Shown here: piece by piece, positions 7,481-16,441 of the stretch
Position numbering within the stretch: position 1 is the stretch's first letter
Layout: the number at the start of each line of letters is the position of its first letter
Assembly: GCA_014238205.1 (NCBI GenBank)
Contig: JABABM010000003.1
Span: 1-64,000 of the forward strand
DNA: 64,000 nucleotides
Source: Phycisphaerales bacterium
Lineage (GTDB): Bacteria; Planctomycetota; Phycisphaerae; Phycisphaerales; SM1A02
Direction of reading: 5' to 3'
Notes under the pieces: model-generated
What the model was told of the DNA's origin: nothing
What the model saw: the letters and a program-made list of their open reading frames with translations, nothing else
Database searches by the model: none
Program-made: the position numbers and the translations under genes

Positions 7481-10400
7481 ACCAGGTACACGAACCTTCA
7501 TGATTCCGTTCATCGTGGTCCAGTGTCCCGGGTACGTGCACACGTAGACATAGTCACCCGGCTCCTCCGGGGCGGTGAATACGAGCTCGGCTGATGAGTG
7601 CGGATCGACGATGGGGATCCAGTGCAGGATCTCCCTCATCTTCGGAACATAATGGCGTGCCTTGGCATTCGTCGTCGTACCAAGCAGGGTAGCCTTGCGT
7701 CCAATCGCCTTCAGGCTCCCCGGGGAGCCGATCACCAGGTTGTGGGGCTTGTCATCCGGATTCGTCAGCACGAGCCGCACCGGGGATCCAGCCTCGACGG
7801 TGAACTCCTTGATGTTGTAATCCATTCGATACGGCGCAGCGGCGATTTCAATCGTCGGCACCCGCAATGCAGCAAGTCGCTGACCAAGATTGGGTTCTCG
7901 ATCGCCCATCGCCATTGCCGCCATCAACACGGGATCATCCTGCGACTGCATTGGAATCGGTTCCACAAGTTCATACACCGAATCTCCAAGTGACTCGGAC
8001 CATGGAATGGCGCCGCCATCACCCAACGTCTGCAGTGCCGCAACACGTATTCTTCCCGATGGATCGTCATTCAATACATGACGTACTGATTTCTTCGATG
8101 CCGGCTGATCCACCTGTTGCCATACGGACTTGCGATCACCATCAAGGATCGTCAGCGTGTATCCATCAATGCGATTCCAGTAGGGCTCGTCCTGGCGATT
8201 GTGAATCACGATTTCATCAATGGATTGCATGGAACCGAGATCAATCTCCCACCATGGATCCCGACGGCCTTCCGACGTGTGTGATTGTGAGCCGCTTGCA
8301 AAGGAGGGACTCGCGTCACCATCGATGGCACGCCCGGGTACACCGCCCCATGCTTCGGAAGACTGGGTGGCCTTCGCCTGGAGTGCAATATTTCGGCCAC
8401 CTGAGAGCACTTCGACCTCGGCCAGTGTCAAAGGCTCAATGCCGGGCAGATCAATGCGCACGTGGCGACCGTTGTACGTTTCCTCTGCTTCGACATTGGA
8501 TGTGCGCCAAGCAAGCGGATCGATGACATATTCGGCTGCACGGATATTGGCGGAGTCACGCAGTTCGCCTTCTGGAAGCAATCGCACTGCTTCAAGCCAC
8601 CTTTGAACCATCTGTTCCGAGACACGCTCCCCTCCCAATGGAGCCAGCGAATCGCCGTTGGCGAGCATGTCCGCCGACATCAATGCGCGTCGAGTTGGTT
8701 CGAGTCGAGCATCCTCCATCGACGAGTCGAACTTCATGTTGATCGACTGCAGCTCAGATCTATCCATGGTCGCCAAGAGCAGGCCAGGCTCACTGGATTC
8801 ACCTGCCGCGCGAGCATCATCTCGGTTCAACTCAAGGAGCCAGGCCTCAGCCGGCGATACGCCCTGTTCTCTCGCCACTGCTTCCAACGCTTCGCGACGA
8901 CGAAGCATGGGAGCATCTGCACGCTGGACCAGGGTCCGTTCAACCGCTGGAAGTGGCTGCATCTCGATGAGTTCATCGGTTGATACACCTGTCAGCAGAT
9001 CATCGATGGCCGATGGATTCGCCTCGGCGTAGGACCACCCCTCCTGCATCGCCACCGTCCAATGCGGTGCCAACTCGACCATCGTCTGTTCGAGTACGTG
9101 ATCCAGGGTTCGATCTCCCGGGTGCCGTGCAGCCTCAAGGGCGATCTCGGCGCCTTCCAGGTTGTCCAGCCATGATGCGGCAACCACCGCTTCCAGGCGG
9201 ACACGTGGGGCCGGGTCGTTCGCTGCGGCACGAAGCAGGTCGGTCGCAGTCGGGACTCGATCCGCCCATGCCGAGAGTACGCGTACCCCAGCGGCCCTGG
9301 CGCGGGCATCCGGGCTTGCCAGTACTCGCCCAAGGTGCCCGGGATTCACGACGTCGTGATTCTGAAGCACCCAGAGTGCTTCAAGTTGGTCATGCTCACT
9401 GGCATTGGAACGACTCGACCATTCAGCGGCAGCTGAAACAACTTCACTCGTGGGCTTCCTGCGGAGGGCGAGGCGAGCTCGATCCCGCGTTCGCCGTTCA
9501 GGATGTTCCAGCACGGAGAACAGCTCCGGCACAGTCATTTCGGACACGTCAATGACTTCCGTCAACGGGGTATCACTGCGCACCATGCGCCAGACTCGTC
9601 CATGCGCATGGTCGCGATTCGGATCACGGAGCGAGTGCTGCATGTGCCCGATGAGCGGGTTGTACCAATCGACGAACCAGAGTGCCCCGTCTGGGCCGAC
9701 CTGGATGTCGCACGGCCTGAACAGCGGATCATCGGAAACAAGCAGATCCTGCTCGAAGCTGCCCTTGATGCCTGAACCGGCATCGGACAGTCCATGTTGC
9801 CGGATCCCTCTCAACGTGATGACATTTGTAAGCAGGTAATCCCCCTGCAGATCCTCACCCAGGTGTTCGCTGGAAACAACTTCGCATCCCCCCGTCGGGC
9901 GGATGCTCTTGTCTTCGAATGACGGCACTCCACGGTGCTTGCGCTCGTAACTCATCTTCGAAGCGATGTTGGCGCCGAGATAGTTCGCACCACCAGAGGC
10001 ATCGGCAACGTAATCCTGCCCCCAGTCGTCGAATACATGGCCCCATGGATTCGCGAACCCGTACGAAACATGAACCCTGACTTTCCCTGTTCTCGGCTCG
10101 TAGCGGAAGACCGCGCCGTTCTTCACCCGCACTGGTCCGTGGGGGGTTTCAACCTGTGAATGGTGAAACGTTCCCTCCTGGAAATACAGCCCCCCGCCAG
10201 GGCCCCACTCGAAGGCGCTCAACGCATGGTGGCTGTCCTCGGTGCCGAATCCGTGCAACACGACTTCGCTCGTATCCGCCTTCCCGTCCCCATCGGTGTC
10301 CTGGAGAAACAGCAGGTTCGGTTGCGCAGCAACGTAGACTCCACCGTCTCCCAGCTCGAAGCCGGTCGGCACATGCAACCCTTCGGCAAAGACGTCGCAG

Positions 10401-11719
10401 GTATCTGCTCGTCCATCGCCATCGGTATCCTCGAGCACAAGAAGCTTGTCTTCGGGTTCCACGCCGGGGAGATACTGGGGATAGGTCGGAATGGCGAGCA
10501 CCCACAGGCGGCCCTGCTCATCGAAGGCCAATGCCACTGGGTTGGCAAGTTCAGGAAAGTCCTGTTCACTTGCAAAGCATTCCAGTTCATATCCTTCGGG
10601 AACATCGAACCCGGTTTTCGTATCCGCCGGGTCACGAAATACGATCTCCGGTCCGGCGTAATTGCTGTCGATGTCGGTGAACGCCCCGGTATCGGCATCA
10701 TTGATTGGACACGAAACCAGCACATTCGAAGCAAGTGCATGCACACGGTCGTCACGATGAGCCACCATTGCATCGAGCTTGGCCATTTCCGCGGGGAAGT
10801 TCACGACGCCGAATGGATTCTTTCGGCCACCCATGACGTAATAGGAGTTGATCGGGCGGTACCGGTAGAAGAACTGCCGGTTCTTCTCCACGATCGCCTT
10901 GCGGAGCGGATCCAGCTGCTCCCAGTCGATTCCTGATTCGGTCGTTGGGGGTTCATGGTTGCCCGGGTCGAAGGCTGAATAAAAGAGCTGCTCACTGATC
11001 AATCGATTGCCGGTGTCCGTGAGGTGAATGCCATTGATTGTGAAGCGTGGTCCGATCGGAACATCCCACAATTTCATCGATGGCTCATGAAGATCGGCGA
11101 ATCGAACACCCTGCTCCTGGGCGACCATGCGCATTGACTCCGTATATGCAACGAGATCTTCGTTGTGCTTCGTTCCATCGGGGAAGTTACCGCCGATGTT
11201 CTCATGTGCTATCGGAGAAACGAGAAGGATCTCCGGCTCTTGGCCTCCAGGCTTGAGATCTCGCATCGATACGATGAAATCACGCAATGACTCCTCGAAT
11301 GCCGGACGGCCTGCTTCACCTGAGAATGACTCGTTCATGCCGAAGCAGGCGATGATGACATCGGCCTGCTCCTGCACCAGGTATTCCTCCATGGTGCCGA
11401 AATCCAGGGGCCTGGGCTGCAGGGATGGGGTATCACCGGACCAGCCGAGATTGCGCACGATCAGACCATGATCCGGATTCGCATGCTGCAACAGGGTTTC
11501 AAAGTGGCCAAAGAGTGCCATCCGCTCTGCAAAGGTATTGCCGACGATGACGATGCGGTCACCCTTTGACAGCGCCAGTGGACCAGTCGGCGCTTCCCTT
11601 GCCATTCCATGGCCATGGCCATGACCCGCCGCAGGTGGGGCATCCTCGTGGCCGCCATCCCCACATCCAGGCAGGAGGAGGGACATCGCAATCACCAGAG
11701 GCGGCCATATGCATCGCAT
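7475..11719 (-). CDS. Giant lipoprotein: SGNH-like, PVC-type dehydrogenase-like propeller, HEAT, discoidin and cupredoxin domains
   Basis: A 1414-residue secreted lipoprotein (lipobox LLPGC, Cys19) followed by a His-rich run GHGHGHG near 33-39. Domains in order: SGNH-like domain (about 50-255) with NLGWSGDT, FGMNES and GIHLTD blocks but GNT instead of the usual GDS nucleophile block; PVC-type glucose/sorbosone dehydrogenase-like beta-propeller (about 370-720, with repeated D-x-D-G-D-G calcium-like loops); HEAT repeats (about 730-900); F5/8 type C/discoidin-like domain (about 1120-1260, NIALQAKATQSSE); and a plastocyanin-like cupredoxin (about 1310-1414) with type I copper ligands in KPHN and CTYPGHW-M. 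No CxxCH heme motif is present, unlike many relatives, so the cupredoxin could be the electron acceptor. It probably oxidises a sugar or similar compound outside the cytoplasm. The catalytic substrate is not inferable. Confidence 0.85.
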   Translation of the reverse strand: MRCIWPPLVIAMSLLLPGCGDGGHEDAPPAAGHGHGHGMAREAPTGPLALSKGDRIVIVGNTFAERMALFGHFETLLQHANPDHGLIVRNLGWSGDTPSLQPRPLDFGTMEEYLVQEQADVIIACFGMNESFSGEAGRPAFEESLRDFIVSMRDLKPGGQEPEILLVSPIAHENIGGNFPDGTKHNEDLVAYTESMRMVAQEQGVRFADLHEPSMKLWDVPIGPRFTINGIHLTDTGNRLISEQLFYSAFDPGNHEPPTTESGIDWEQLDPLRKAIVEKNRQFFYRYRPINSYYVMGGRKNPFGVVNFPAEMAKLDAMVAHRDDRVHALASNVLVSCPINDADTGAFTDIDSNYAGPEIVFRDPADTKTGFDVPEGYELECFASEQDFPELANPVALAFDEQGRLWVLAIPTYPQYLPGVEPEDKLLVLEDTDGDGRADTCDVFAEGLHVPTGFELGDGGVYVAAQPNLLFLQDTDGDGKADTSEVVLHGFGTEDSHHALSAFEWGPGGGLYFQEGTFHHSQVETPHGPVRVKNGAVFRYEPRTGKVRVHVSYGFANPWGHVFDDWGQDYVADASGGANYLGANIASKMSYERKHRGVPSFEDKSIRPTGGCEVVSSEHLGEDLQGDYLLTNVITLRGIRQHGLSDAGSGIKGSFEQDLLVSDDPLFRPCDIQVGPDGALWFVDWYNPLIGHMQHSLRDPNRDHAHGRVWRMVRSDTPLTEVIDVSEMTVPELFSVLEHPERRTRDRARLALRRKPTSEVVSAAAEWSSRSNASEHDQLEALWVLQNHDVVNPGHLGRVLASPDARARAAGVRVLSAWADRVPTATDLLRAAANDPAPRVRLEAVVAASWLDNLEGAEIALEAARHPGDRTLDHVLEQTMVELAPHWTVAMQEGWSYAEANPSAIDDLLTGVSTDELIEMQPLPAVERTLVQRADAPMLRRREALEAVAREQGVSPAEAWLLELNRDDARAAGESSEPGLLLATMDRSELQSINMKFDSSMEDARLEPTRRALMSADMLANGDSLAPLGGERVSEQMVQRWLEAVRLLPEGELRDSANIRAAEYVIDPLAWRTSNVEAEETYNGRHVRIDLPGIEPLTLAEVEVLSGGRNIALQAKATQSSEAWGGVPGRAIDGDASPSFASGSQSHTSEGRRDPWWEIDLGSMQSIDEIVIHNRQDEPYWNRIDGYTLTILDGDRKSVWQQVDQPASKKSVRHVLNDDPSGRIRVAALQTLGDGGAIPWSESLGDSVYELVEPIPMQSQDDPVLMAAMAMGDREPNLGQRLAALRVPTIEIAAAPYRMDYNIKEFTVEAGSPVRLVLTNPDDKPHNLVIGSPGSLKAIGRKATLLGTTTNAKARHYVPKMREILHWIPIVDPHSSAELVFTAPEEPGDYVYVCTYPGHWTTMNGIMKVRVPGS

Positions 11720-11920
11720 CAGGCCATGGTATCAGGCCACCAAGTGACTCCCATGCCACGATCAAATCGTGCCTCAAGGGGTCTTGAAGCCCCCAATGCC
11801 TGAAAATCACGCGATTTCCCAATATGCCCTGACAGATTCTGCCCCGCGACGCAGAAGCACTGTGAGAGAGCCCCCAACGGCTGGCCACTTGGAGCCTGCC
11901 CTAAACGAGATGAGGGAATC
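11720..11920. other. Divergent intergenic region
   Basis: This 201-base gap separates the divergent starts of the giant cupredoxin lipoprotein and the six-cysteine repeat protein and must hold both promoters. I see GAGGG five bases before the rightward start as a ribosome site, and a weak GGGG/CCCC inverted repeat near 11776-11795. No convincing -35/-10 pair or known operator is visible. Confidence 0.4.
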
Positions 11921-13945
11921 ATGAACTACTCAAGCACGAAATCAAAGCTGATGAAATGTACAAGCCTTGCTGCAATCGCGGTAACGGCTTCCTTCGCATT
12001 TGCCGAGAAGACCACCGAGCCGGGAGCATGCTGTGTTCCCCAGACTGATGGCGGCTATCTCTGTTACGTACTGACCGAGGGCAACTGTGAACTCCAGGGC
12101 GGCTACTACTACGGAAATGGAACATCATGCTCCGATCCGTTCGTGGAATGCGAATCTGCACAGGAGCCTGGAGCATGCTGCGTTCCCCAGGATGACGGCA
12201 CAATGACCTGCTACGTCCTTACTTCCCAGGACTGCAACACACAAAACGGCTTCTACTACGGTGACGGAACATCCTGCTCCGACCCGTTCGTGGAGTGTGA
12301 TGAACCCCAGAGTCATCGTGGTGCCTGCTGCTACGAAGACGCCGACGGAAGTCTGCTCTGCCAGATGCTGTACGAGAACGAATGTCTCGACCTCATGGGC
12401 ACCTGGTACGGCCAGAACGTCAACTGCAGTGATCCACAGGTGGATTGCGTCCAGGTCAATGATGAAGGTGCCTGCTGCTACGAACTCGATGGCGTCTGGA
12501 TCTGTGATGTAATGATCGAGGAGTTCTGCGTCGACCTTGATGGAATCTGGTACGGCCCGGGCATCAATTGCAGCAATCCGCAGGTCGAATGCGAAAACGA
12601 CCCGATCGGTGAATGCGAGATCCATGAAGCCTCGAATTGCGCCGGGCGACCACATTATGAGGATCCCGACTTCGCTCAGAACTTCGGGGATGGTCGCGTA
12701 TCAGTTGAAACCACTTCTCCCTCGATTCTCGGTGGAGAGGTTGTCAAGGTCTTCGATCTGACAGACCTCAATCTCGCTCCGAATGACAGCTGGTTCGCTC
12801 TCAATCGCTACAGCGATCCCGACTGGACGTCCCAGAACCTCGGCAGCATCTTCGGTCTGGCCGTCGACGGAGATGGAAACATCTTCGTTACCGCGACGAA
12901 AAGCTGGAACCAGGACTATGTTGGCCCCGGTGGCTGGGGAGCGATCTATCGTCTCGACCATATCACTGGTGATGTCACCCTGTTCGCAACACTTCCGAAC
13001 GTCGGTGCTTCCCTCGGAAACATCGCCTGGGATTGTGATCGCGATCAGTTCTTCGTCTCCAACATGGAAGATGGTCTTGTCTACCGACTTGACGCCTCTG
13101 GCGCGATCCTTGACACGTTCGATCACGGTACAGCATGGAACGGCAATGCCGGTCCAGCAACCCTCGGTGATCGAGTCTGGGCCGTCGAAGTCCATGGCGG
13201 ACGCCTGTACTACTCGGTGTGGAACGAGGATCGTGTCAACAAGTCTGCAACGGAAGCAAACCAGATCTGGTCAGTCGGACTCGACACCAGTGGTCAGCCC
13301 GTCGGCACCGAGCGTCTCGAAGTCGATATTCCAGGCTACACCTCGGGTAGCCAGGATGAGTACAGCTCACCGGTATCCGACATCAGGTTCACGCATTACG
13401 GTTCCATGCTGCTCGCTGAGCGAAGCATGAACGGCTGGACCAACCTCACTGCTCATGATGCTCGTGCACTGGAGTTCGAATGCATGGACGGTGTCTGGAT
13501 CACCGATGTCAATCGGTTCCACGTAGGTGACAACATGGCGTTCAACCCGGGGCACAACGCCTCAGGCGGCATCGATGCGATCCCGGAGCAACTCTTCGCT
13601 TCCGGTGATGCACTCGACCTTGGTTCACCTGACACCATCTATGGCTTCCAGGTGTTGCCGATGTCCGGTGGCGATGCCACTGACAGCAAGCTCGTCGATT
13701 ACCAGGACAACCTGACGGACCAGGACAAGACCCTCATCGGCGACCTGGTTGTCACCACAGAGAAGGATCCCTGCCCCGGTGATACCAATGGCGACTTCGT
13801 CATTGATGTCACTGACCTGCTGGTCGTGATCGGCGACTGGGGACCATGCAATCCTGGTGGCTGCCCTGGAGATATCGATGACAACGGCGTCGTCAATATC
13901 TTGGATCTCCTGGGAGTCCTCTCAGTCTGGGGAGACCCCTGCTGA
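11921..13945 (+). CDS. Secreted protein with four six-cysteine repeats, propeller-like middle and dockerin-like tail
   Basis: A 674-residue protein with signal peptide (about 1-28, cut near AFA-EK). Residues 34-233 are four tandem repeats of about 50 residues, each starting GACC and carrying six cysteines, with a central Y-Y/W-Y-G and an S/N-D/N-P segment; they probably form disulfide-bonded units. Residues about 240-590 look like a beta-propeller (phrases such as FGLAVDGDGNIFVT and RLDHITGDV). The tail (about 615-674) has two calcium-loop motifs, DTNGDFVIDVTDLL and DIDDNGVVNILDLL, each followed by W-G-x-P-C, the dockerin-like sorting tail common in Phycisphaerae surface proteins. Likely a cell-surface or secreted binding protein. 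Followed by a strong terminator. Confidence 0.8.
   Translation: MNYSSTKSKLMKCTSLAAIAVTASFAFAEKTTEPGACCVPQTDGGYLCYVLTEGNCELQGGYYYGNGTSCSDPFVECESAQEPGACCVPQDDGTMTCYVLTSQDCNTQNGFYYGDGTSCSDPFVECDEPQSHRGACCYEDADGSLLCQMLYENECLDLMGTWYGQNVNCSDPQVDCVQVNDEGACCYELDGVWICDVMIEEFCVDLDGIWYGPGINCSNPQVECENDPIGECEIHEASNCAGRPHYEDPDFAQNFGDGRVSVETTSPSILGGEVVKVFDLTDLNLAPNDSWFALNRYSDPDWTSQNLGSIFGLAVDGDGNIFVTATKSWNQDYVGPGGWGAIYRLDHITGDVTLFATLPNVGASLGNIAWDCDRDQFFVSNMEDGLVYRLDASGAILDTFDHGTAWNGNAGPATLGDRVWAVEVHGGRLYYSVWNEDRVNKSATEANQIWSVGLDTSGQPVGTERLEVDIPGYTSGSQDEYSSPVSDIRFTHYGSMLLAERSMNGWTNLTAHDARALEFECMDGVWITDVNRFHVGDNMAFNPGHNASGGIDAIPEQLFASGDALDLGSPDTIYGFQVLPMSGGDATDSKLVDYQDNLTDQDKTLIGDLVVTTEKDPCPGDTNGDFVIDVTDLLVVIGDWGPCNPGGCPGDIDDNGVVNILDLLGVLSVWGDPC
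12020..12619 (+). repeat. Four in-frame tandem repeats coding six-cysteine modules
   Basis: Units begin at about 12020, 12167, 12320 and 12467 and are 147-153 bases long. Units 1 and 2 are close relatives at DNA level (both contain GCATGCTG then GTTCCCCAG and TCCGAxCCGTTCGTGGA), as are units 3 and 4 (GGTGCCTGCTGCTACGAA), suggesting duplication of a two-unit block or two rounds of duplication. Confidence 0.8.
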
Positions 13946-13976
13946 ATCCAAGGAAATCATGCAACAGGGGAGAGTA

Positions 13977-14010
13977 CGCCCCGGCCGATCATTCGGCCGG
14001 GGCGTTTCTA
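13977..14010 (+). terminator. Strong Rho-independent terminator
   Basis: A perfect 12-bp GC-rich stem (13977-13988 with 13993-14004; arms CGCCCCGGCCGA and TCGGCCGGGGCG) with a 4-nt TCAT loop is followed by TTTCTATT. It ends the transcript of the six-cysteine/dockerin protein and separates it from the symporter operon. Confidence 0.88.
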
Positions 14011-14079
14011 TTGGGCACATGGATGGTTGAAAGCTAGCATGCCACCCTTGAAGAACCACGCCGTTTGCCAGGACTGATC

Positions 14080-14598
14080 ATGAAGCTGCCAAGGCATCCA
14101 ATCTTCAGATTGTGTACTCCCCGACTCGCGTGCGTGTTGGCATGCATCATCCTTGCAAGCTGCACGTCCCCGCCCGAAGCCACACAGAGTTCCGGAGCGG
14201 TCGATGCCGGCATGGAGGTTGTCTCGGCTCCCGCTGAAGAACAGGATGGGGTGCCCTGGACATGGATCCTCTGGTTCCTGTGCGGCGTGGTCATCCTCAT
14301 GATGCTCGTCGATCGAGGACGGCCTGGGGATACAAGTCGAGACACGCAGGCGAAACGCTGGTTCCACGCCAACCTGAAAGTGATCATCGCGCTGCTGTCG
14401 ATCTGGGCATTCGTCTCCTTTGGATGCGGCATCCTGTTCGCCCCTTGGCTCAACCAGTTCCATCTGCCAGGTACCGGGTACAAGCTTGGCTTCTGGTTCG
14501 CCCAGCAGGGTTCGATCTACGTGTTCGTACTGCTCATCTTCACCTACGTCATCGTCATGAATCGACTGGATCGGCGCTATGGCGTCGAGGAGGACTGA
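14080..14598 (+). CDS. DUF4212 small subunit of sodium-solute symporter, with unusual lipobox N-terminal module
   Basis: The 172-residue product ends with a complete DUF4212 domain (about 88-172): W-F-H-A-N-L-K, I-W-A-F-V-S-F-G-C-G, LGFWFAQQGS, YVIVMNRLDRRYGV. DUF4212 is the small membrane partner of VC_2705-type symporters and is usually 80-100 residues. Here about 85 residues are added in front: a signal-like segment with lipobox ILASC (Cys28), a linker with D-A-G-x-E (42-46) and a membrane helix (about 60-77). The same module, aligned without gaps, begins the MFS carrier at 41422-43017. Start 14080 has AGGA six bases upstream. The symporter starts three bases after the stop. Confidence 0.88.
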   Translation: MKLPRHPIFRLCTPRLACVLACIILASCTSPPEATQSSGAVDAGMEVVSAPAEEQDGVPWTWILWFLCGVVILMMLVDRGRPGDTSRDTQAKRWFHANLKVIIALLSIWAFVSFGCGILFAPWLNQFHLPGTGYKLGFWFAQQGSIYVFVLLIFTYVIVMNRLDRRYGVEED

Positions 14599-14601
14599 CG
14601 G

Positions 14602-16380
14602 ATGGATGTTCAGACCTGGACCTGGATCTTCGTCAGCGGCACCTTCGCCCTCTACCTCGGTATTGCCTGGTGGTCGAGAGCTCAAACTACCGGCGACTTC
14701 TACGTCGCTGGCAAGCATGTCTCTCCCCTTGCAAACGGCATGGCGACTGCAGCCGATTGGATGAGCGCCGCATCCTTCATCGGGATGGCGGGGATCATCG
14801 CCTTCATGGGTGTCGATGGATCCGTCTACCTGATGGGATGGACCGGCGGATATGTTCTCCTGGCACTCCTGCTGGCTCCCTACCTCCGGAAATTCGGCAA
14901 GTACACCGTGCCCGAATTCGTCGCCGACCGCTACTACTCGCAGACCGCGCGAACGGTCGCCATCATCTGTGCCGTCTTCATCTCGTTTACCTACGTAGCC
15001 GGACAGATGCGAGGTGTCGGCATCGTCTTCAGCAGGTTCCTCGAGGTGGACATCACGCTCGGCGTCATCATCGGCATGGGGATCGTGTTCACCTACGCCG
15101 TCCTTGGCGGCATGAAGGGCATCACCTATACCCAGGTTGCCCAGTACTGCGTACTGATCTTTGCCTACATGGTGCCTGCAATCTTTCTTTCCATGATGAT
15201 CGCCGGCAACCCCCTGCCGCAGGTGGGCCTTGGCGGCGCGAACGAGGCGGGAATCTGGGTCCTGGAGCGACTTGATGGACTTCAGCATGAACTGGGGTTC
15301 TCCTCCTACACGGACTACCACGGTTCGATGGTCAACATAGTCTGCATCACGGCTGCGCTCATGCTCGGCACTGCCGGGTTGCCCCACGTCATCATTCGCT
15401 TCTATACCGTTCGCAAGGTCCGGGATGCGAGGATTTCCGCCGGATGGGCCCTGCTGTTCATCGCGATCCTCTATACGACCGCACCTGCCATTGCCGTCTT
15501 TGCACGGACCAACCTCCTTGAGAAAGTTCCGAATCAGGCCTACGTCGACGTTCGGCAGAACGAGGAATGGTTCACGACATGGGAAGATACCGGCCTGATC
15601 GCGTGGCGGGACCACGACAACGACGGGCGGATCGACTACACCAGTGGCAAGGCGTTCAAGGGCAAGCCGACCTTCCCAACCGACGAACCACTCCGTGGGG
15701 ATCATGGTGAACGTCTCGTGGTGAATGAAGATGTCACTGGTGACAACGAGCTGTACATCGATCGAGACATCATGGTGCTTGCCAATCCGGAGATCGCCGG
15801 ACTGCCGCCATGGGTCATCGCGCTTGTTGCGGCAGGCGGGCTTGCCGCAGCTCTCTCGACTGCTGCCGGGCTGCTGCTGGTGGTCTCATCCGCTGTTTCA
15901 CATGATCTCCTGAAGGGAATCATCGCCCCCGAAATCTCTGAACGGAAGGAGCTGACCGCTGCACGCATCGCAGCAGCCGTTGCTGTCGTGGGCGCAGGGA
16001 TTCTTGGAATCTATCCGCCTGATTACGTGGCTGCCGTTGTCGCCTTCGCATTTGGACTGGCTGCATCCTCCTTCTTCCCGGTCATCGTCATGGGGATCTT
16101 CTCGAAGAGATTCAATCGAGAAGGTGCCATCGCCGGGATGGTGTGTGGACTCGTATTCACGACGGCCTACATCGTCTGGTTCAAGTTCATATCTCCCGAT
16201 ACGAATACGGCTGACAACTGGCTGTTCGGGATCTCTCCGGAAGGCATCGGCAGCATCGGCATGCTGATCAACTTCGCCATCGGGCTTACCGTGTCATACA
16301 TGACACCTCCACCACCGAAAGAGGTCCAGGAACTGGTTGAATACATCCGGATCCCCGGAGGATCTGAGACGAAGGACTAG
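14602..16380 (+). CDS. Sodium:solute symporter, VC_2705/acetate-permease-like
   Basis: A 592-residue polytopic membrane protein of the sodium:solute symporter family. Typical segments include FYVAGKHVSPLANGMATAAD near 30-50, the G-M-x-G-I-x-F-M-G helix, YTVPEFVADRY, and a late SSAVSHDLLKG motif. A long hydrophilic insert (about 300-390) with D-H-D-N-D-G-R-I-D splits two membrane segments, as in the VC_2705 subfamily that pairs with DUF4212. It should import a small organic acid such as acetate with Na+; the substrate is an inference from the family. It forms an operon with the preceding DUF4212 gene. Confidence 0.92.
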   Translation: MDVQTWTWIFVSGTFALYLGIAWWSRAQTTGDFYVAGKHVSPLANGMATAADWMSAASFIGMAGIIAFMGVDGSVYLMGWTGGYVLLALLLAPYLRKFGKYTVPEFVADRYYSQTARTVAIICAVFISFTYVAGQMRGVGIVFSRFLEVDITLGVIIGMGIVFTYAVLGGMKGITYTQVAQYCVLIFAYMVPAIFLSMMIAGNPLPQVGLGGANEAGIWVLERLDGLQHELGFSSYTDYHGSMVNIVCITAALMLGTAGLPHVIIRFYTVRKVRDARISAGWALLFIAILYTTAPAIAVFARTNLLEKVPNQAYVDVRQNEEWFTTWEDTGLIAWRDHDNDGRIDYTSGKAFKGKPTFPTDEPLRGDHGERLVVNEDVTGDNELYIDRDIMVLANPEIAGLPPWVIALVAAGGLAAALSTAAGLLLVVSSAVSHDLLKGIIAPEISERKELTAARIAAAVAVVGAGILGIYPPDYVAAVVAFAFGLAASSFFPVIVMGIFSKRFNREGAIAGMVCGLVFTTAYIVWFKFISPDTNTADNWLFGISPEGIGSIGMLINFAIGLTVSYMTPPPPKEVQELVEYIRIPGGSETKD

Positions 16381-16423
16381 GCGATTCTCAATTCAAAGCC
16401 TCCTGCCTCTACAATCGAACTCG

Positions 16424-16441
16424 AAGGAGGATGGTTCCTTG
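16424..16441 (+). promoter_or_regulatory. Shine-Dalgarno and TTG start of the PSD1-type gene
   Basis: AAGGAGG at 16424-16430 is a near-consensus ribosome site. Eight bases further lies TTG (16439-16441) in frame with the long cytochrome gene; the nearest in-frame ATG (16460) is 29 bases away. ATG at 16431 is out of frame. This supports TTG as the start. Confidence 0.6.

Noticed and set aside
11773-11795. GGGG/CCCC inverted repeat in the divergent region as a terminator or operator
   Set aside because: Only four pairs are convincing and there is no T-run; not separable from chance in GC-rich DNA.
14008-15705. 565-codon open frame antisense to the symporter genes
   Set aside because: Translation is low-complexity Asp/His/Glu/Arg-rich, has no motif, and lies fully antisense to two genes with strong family matches; a codon-bias shadow.
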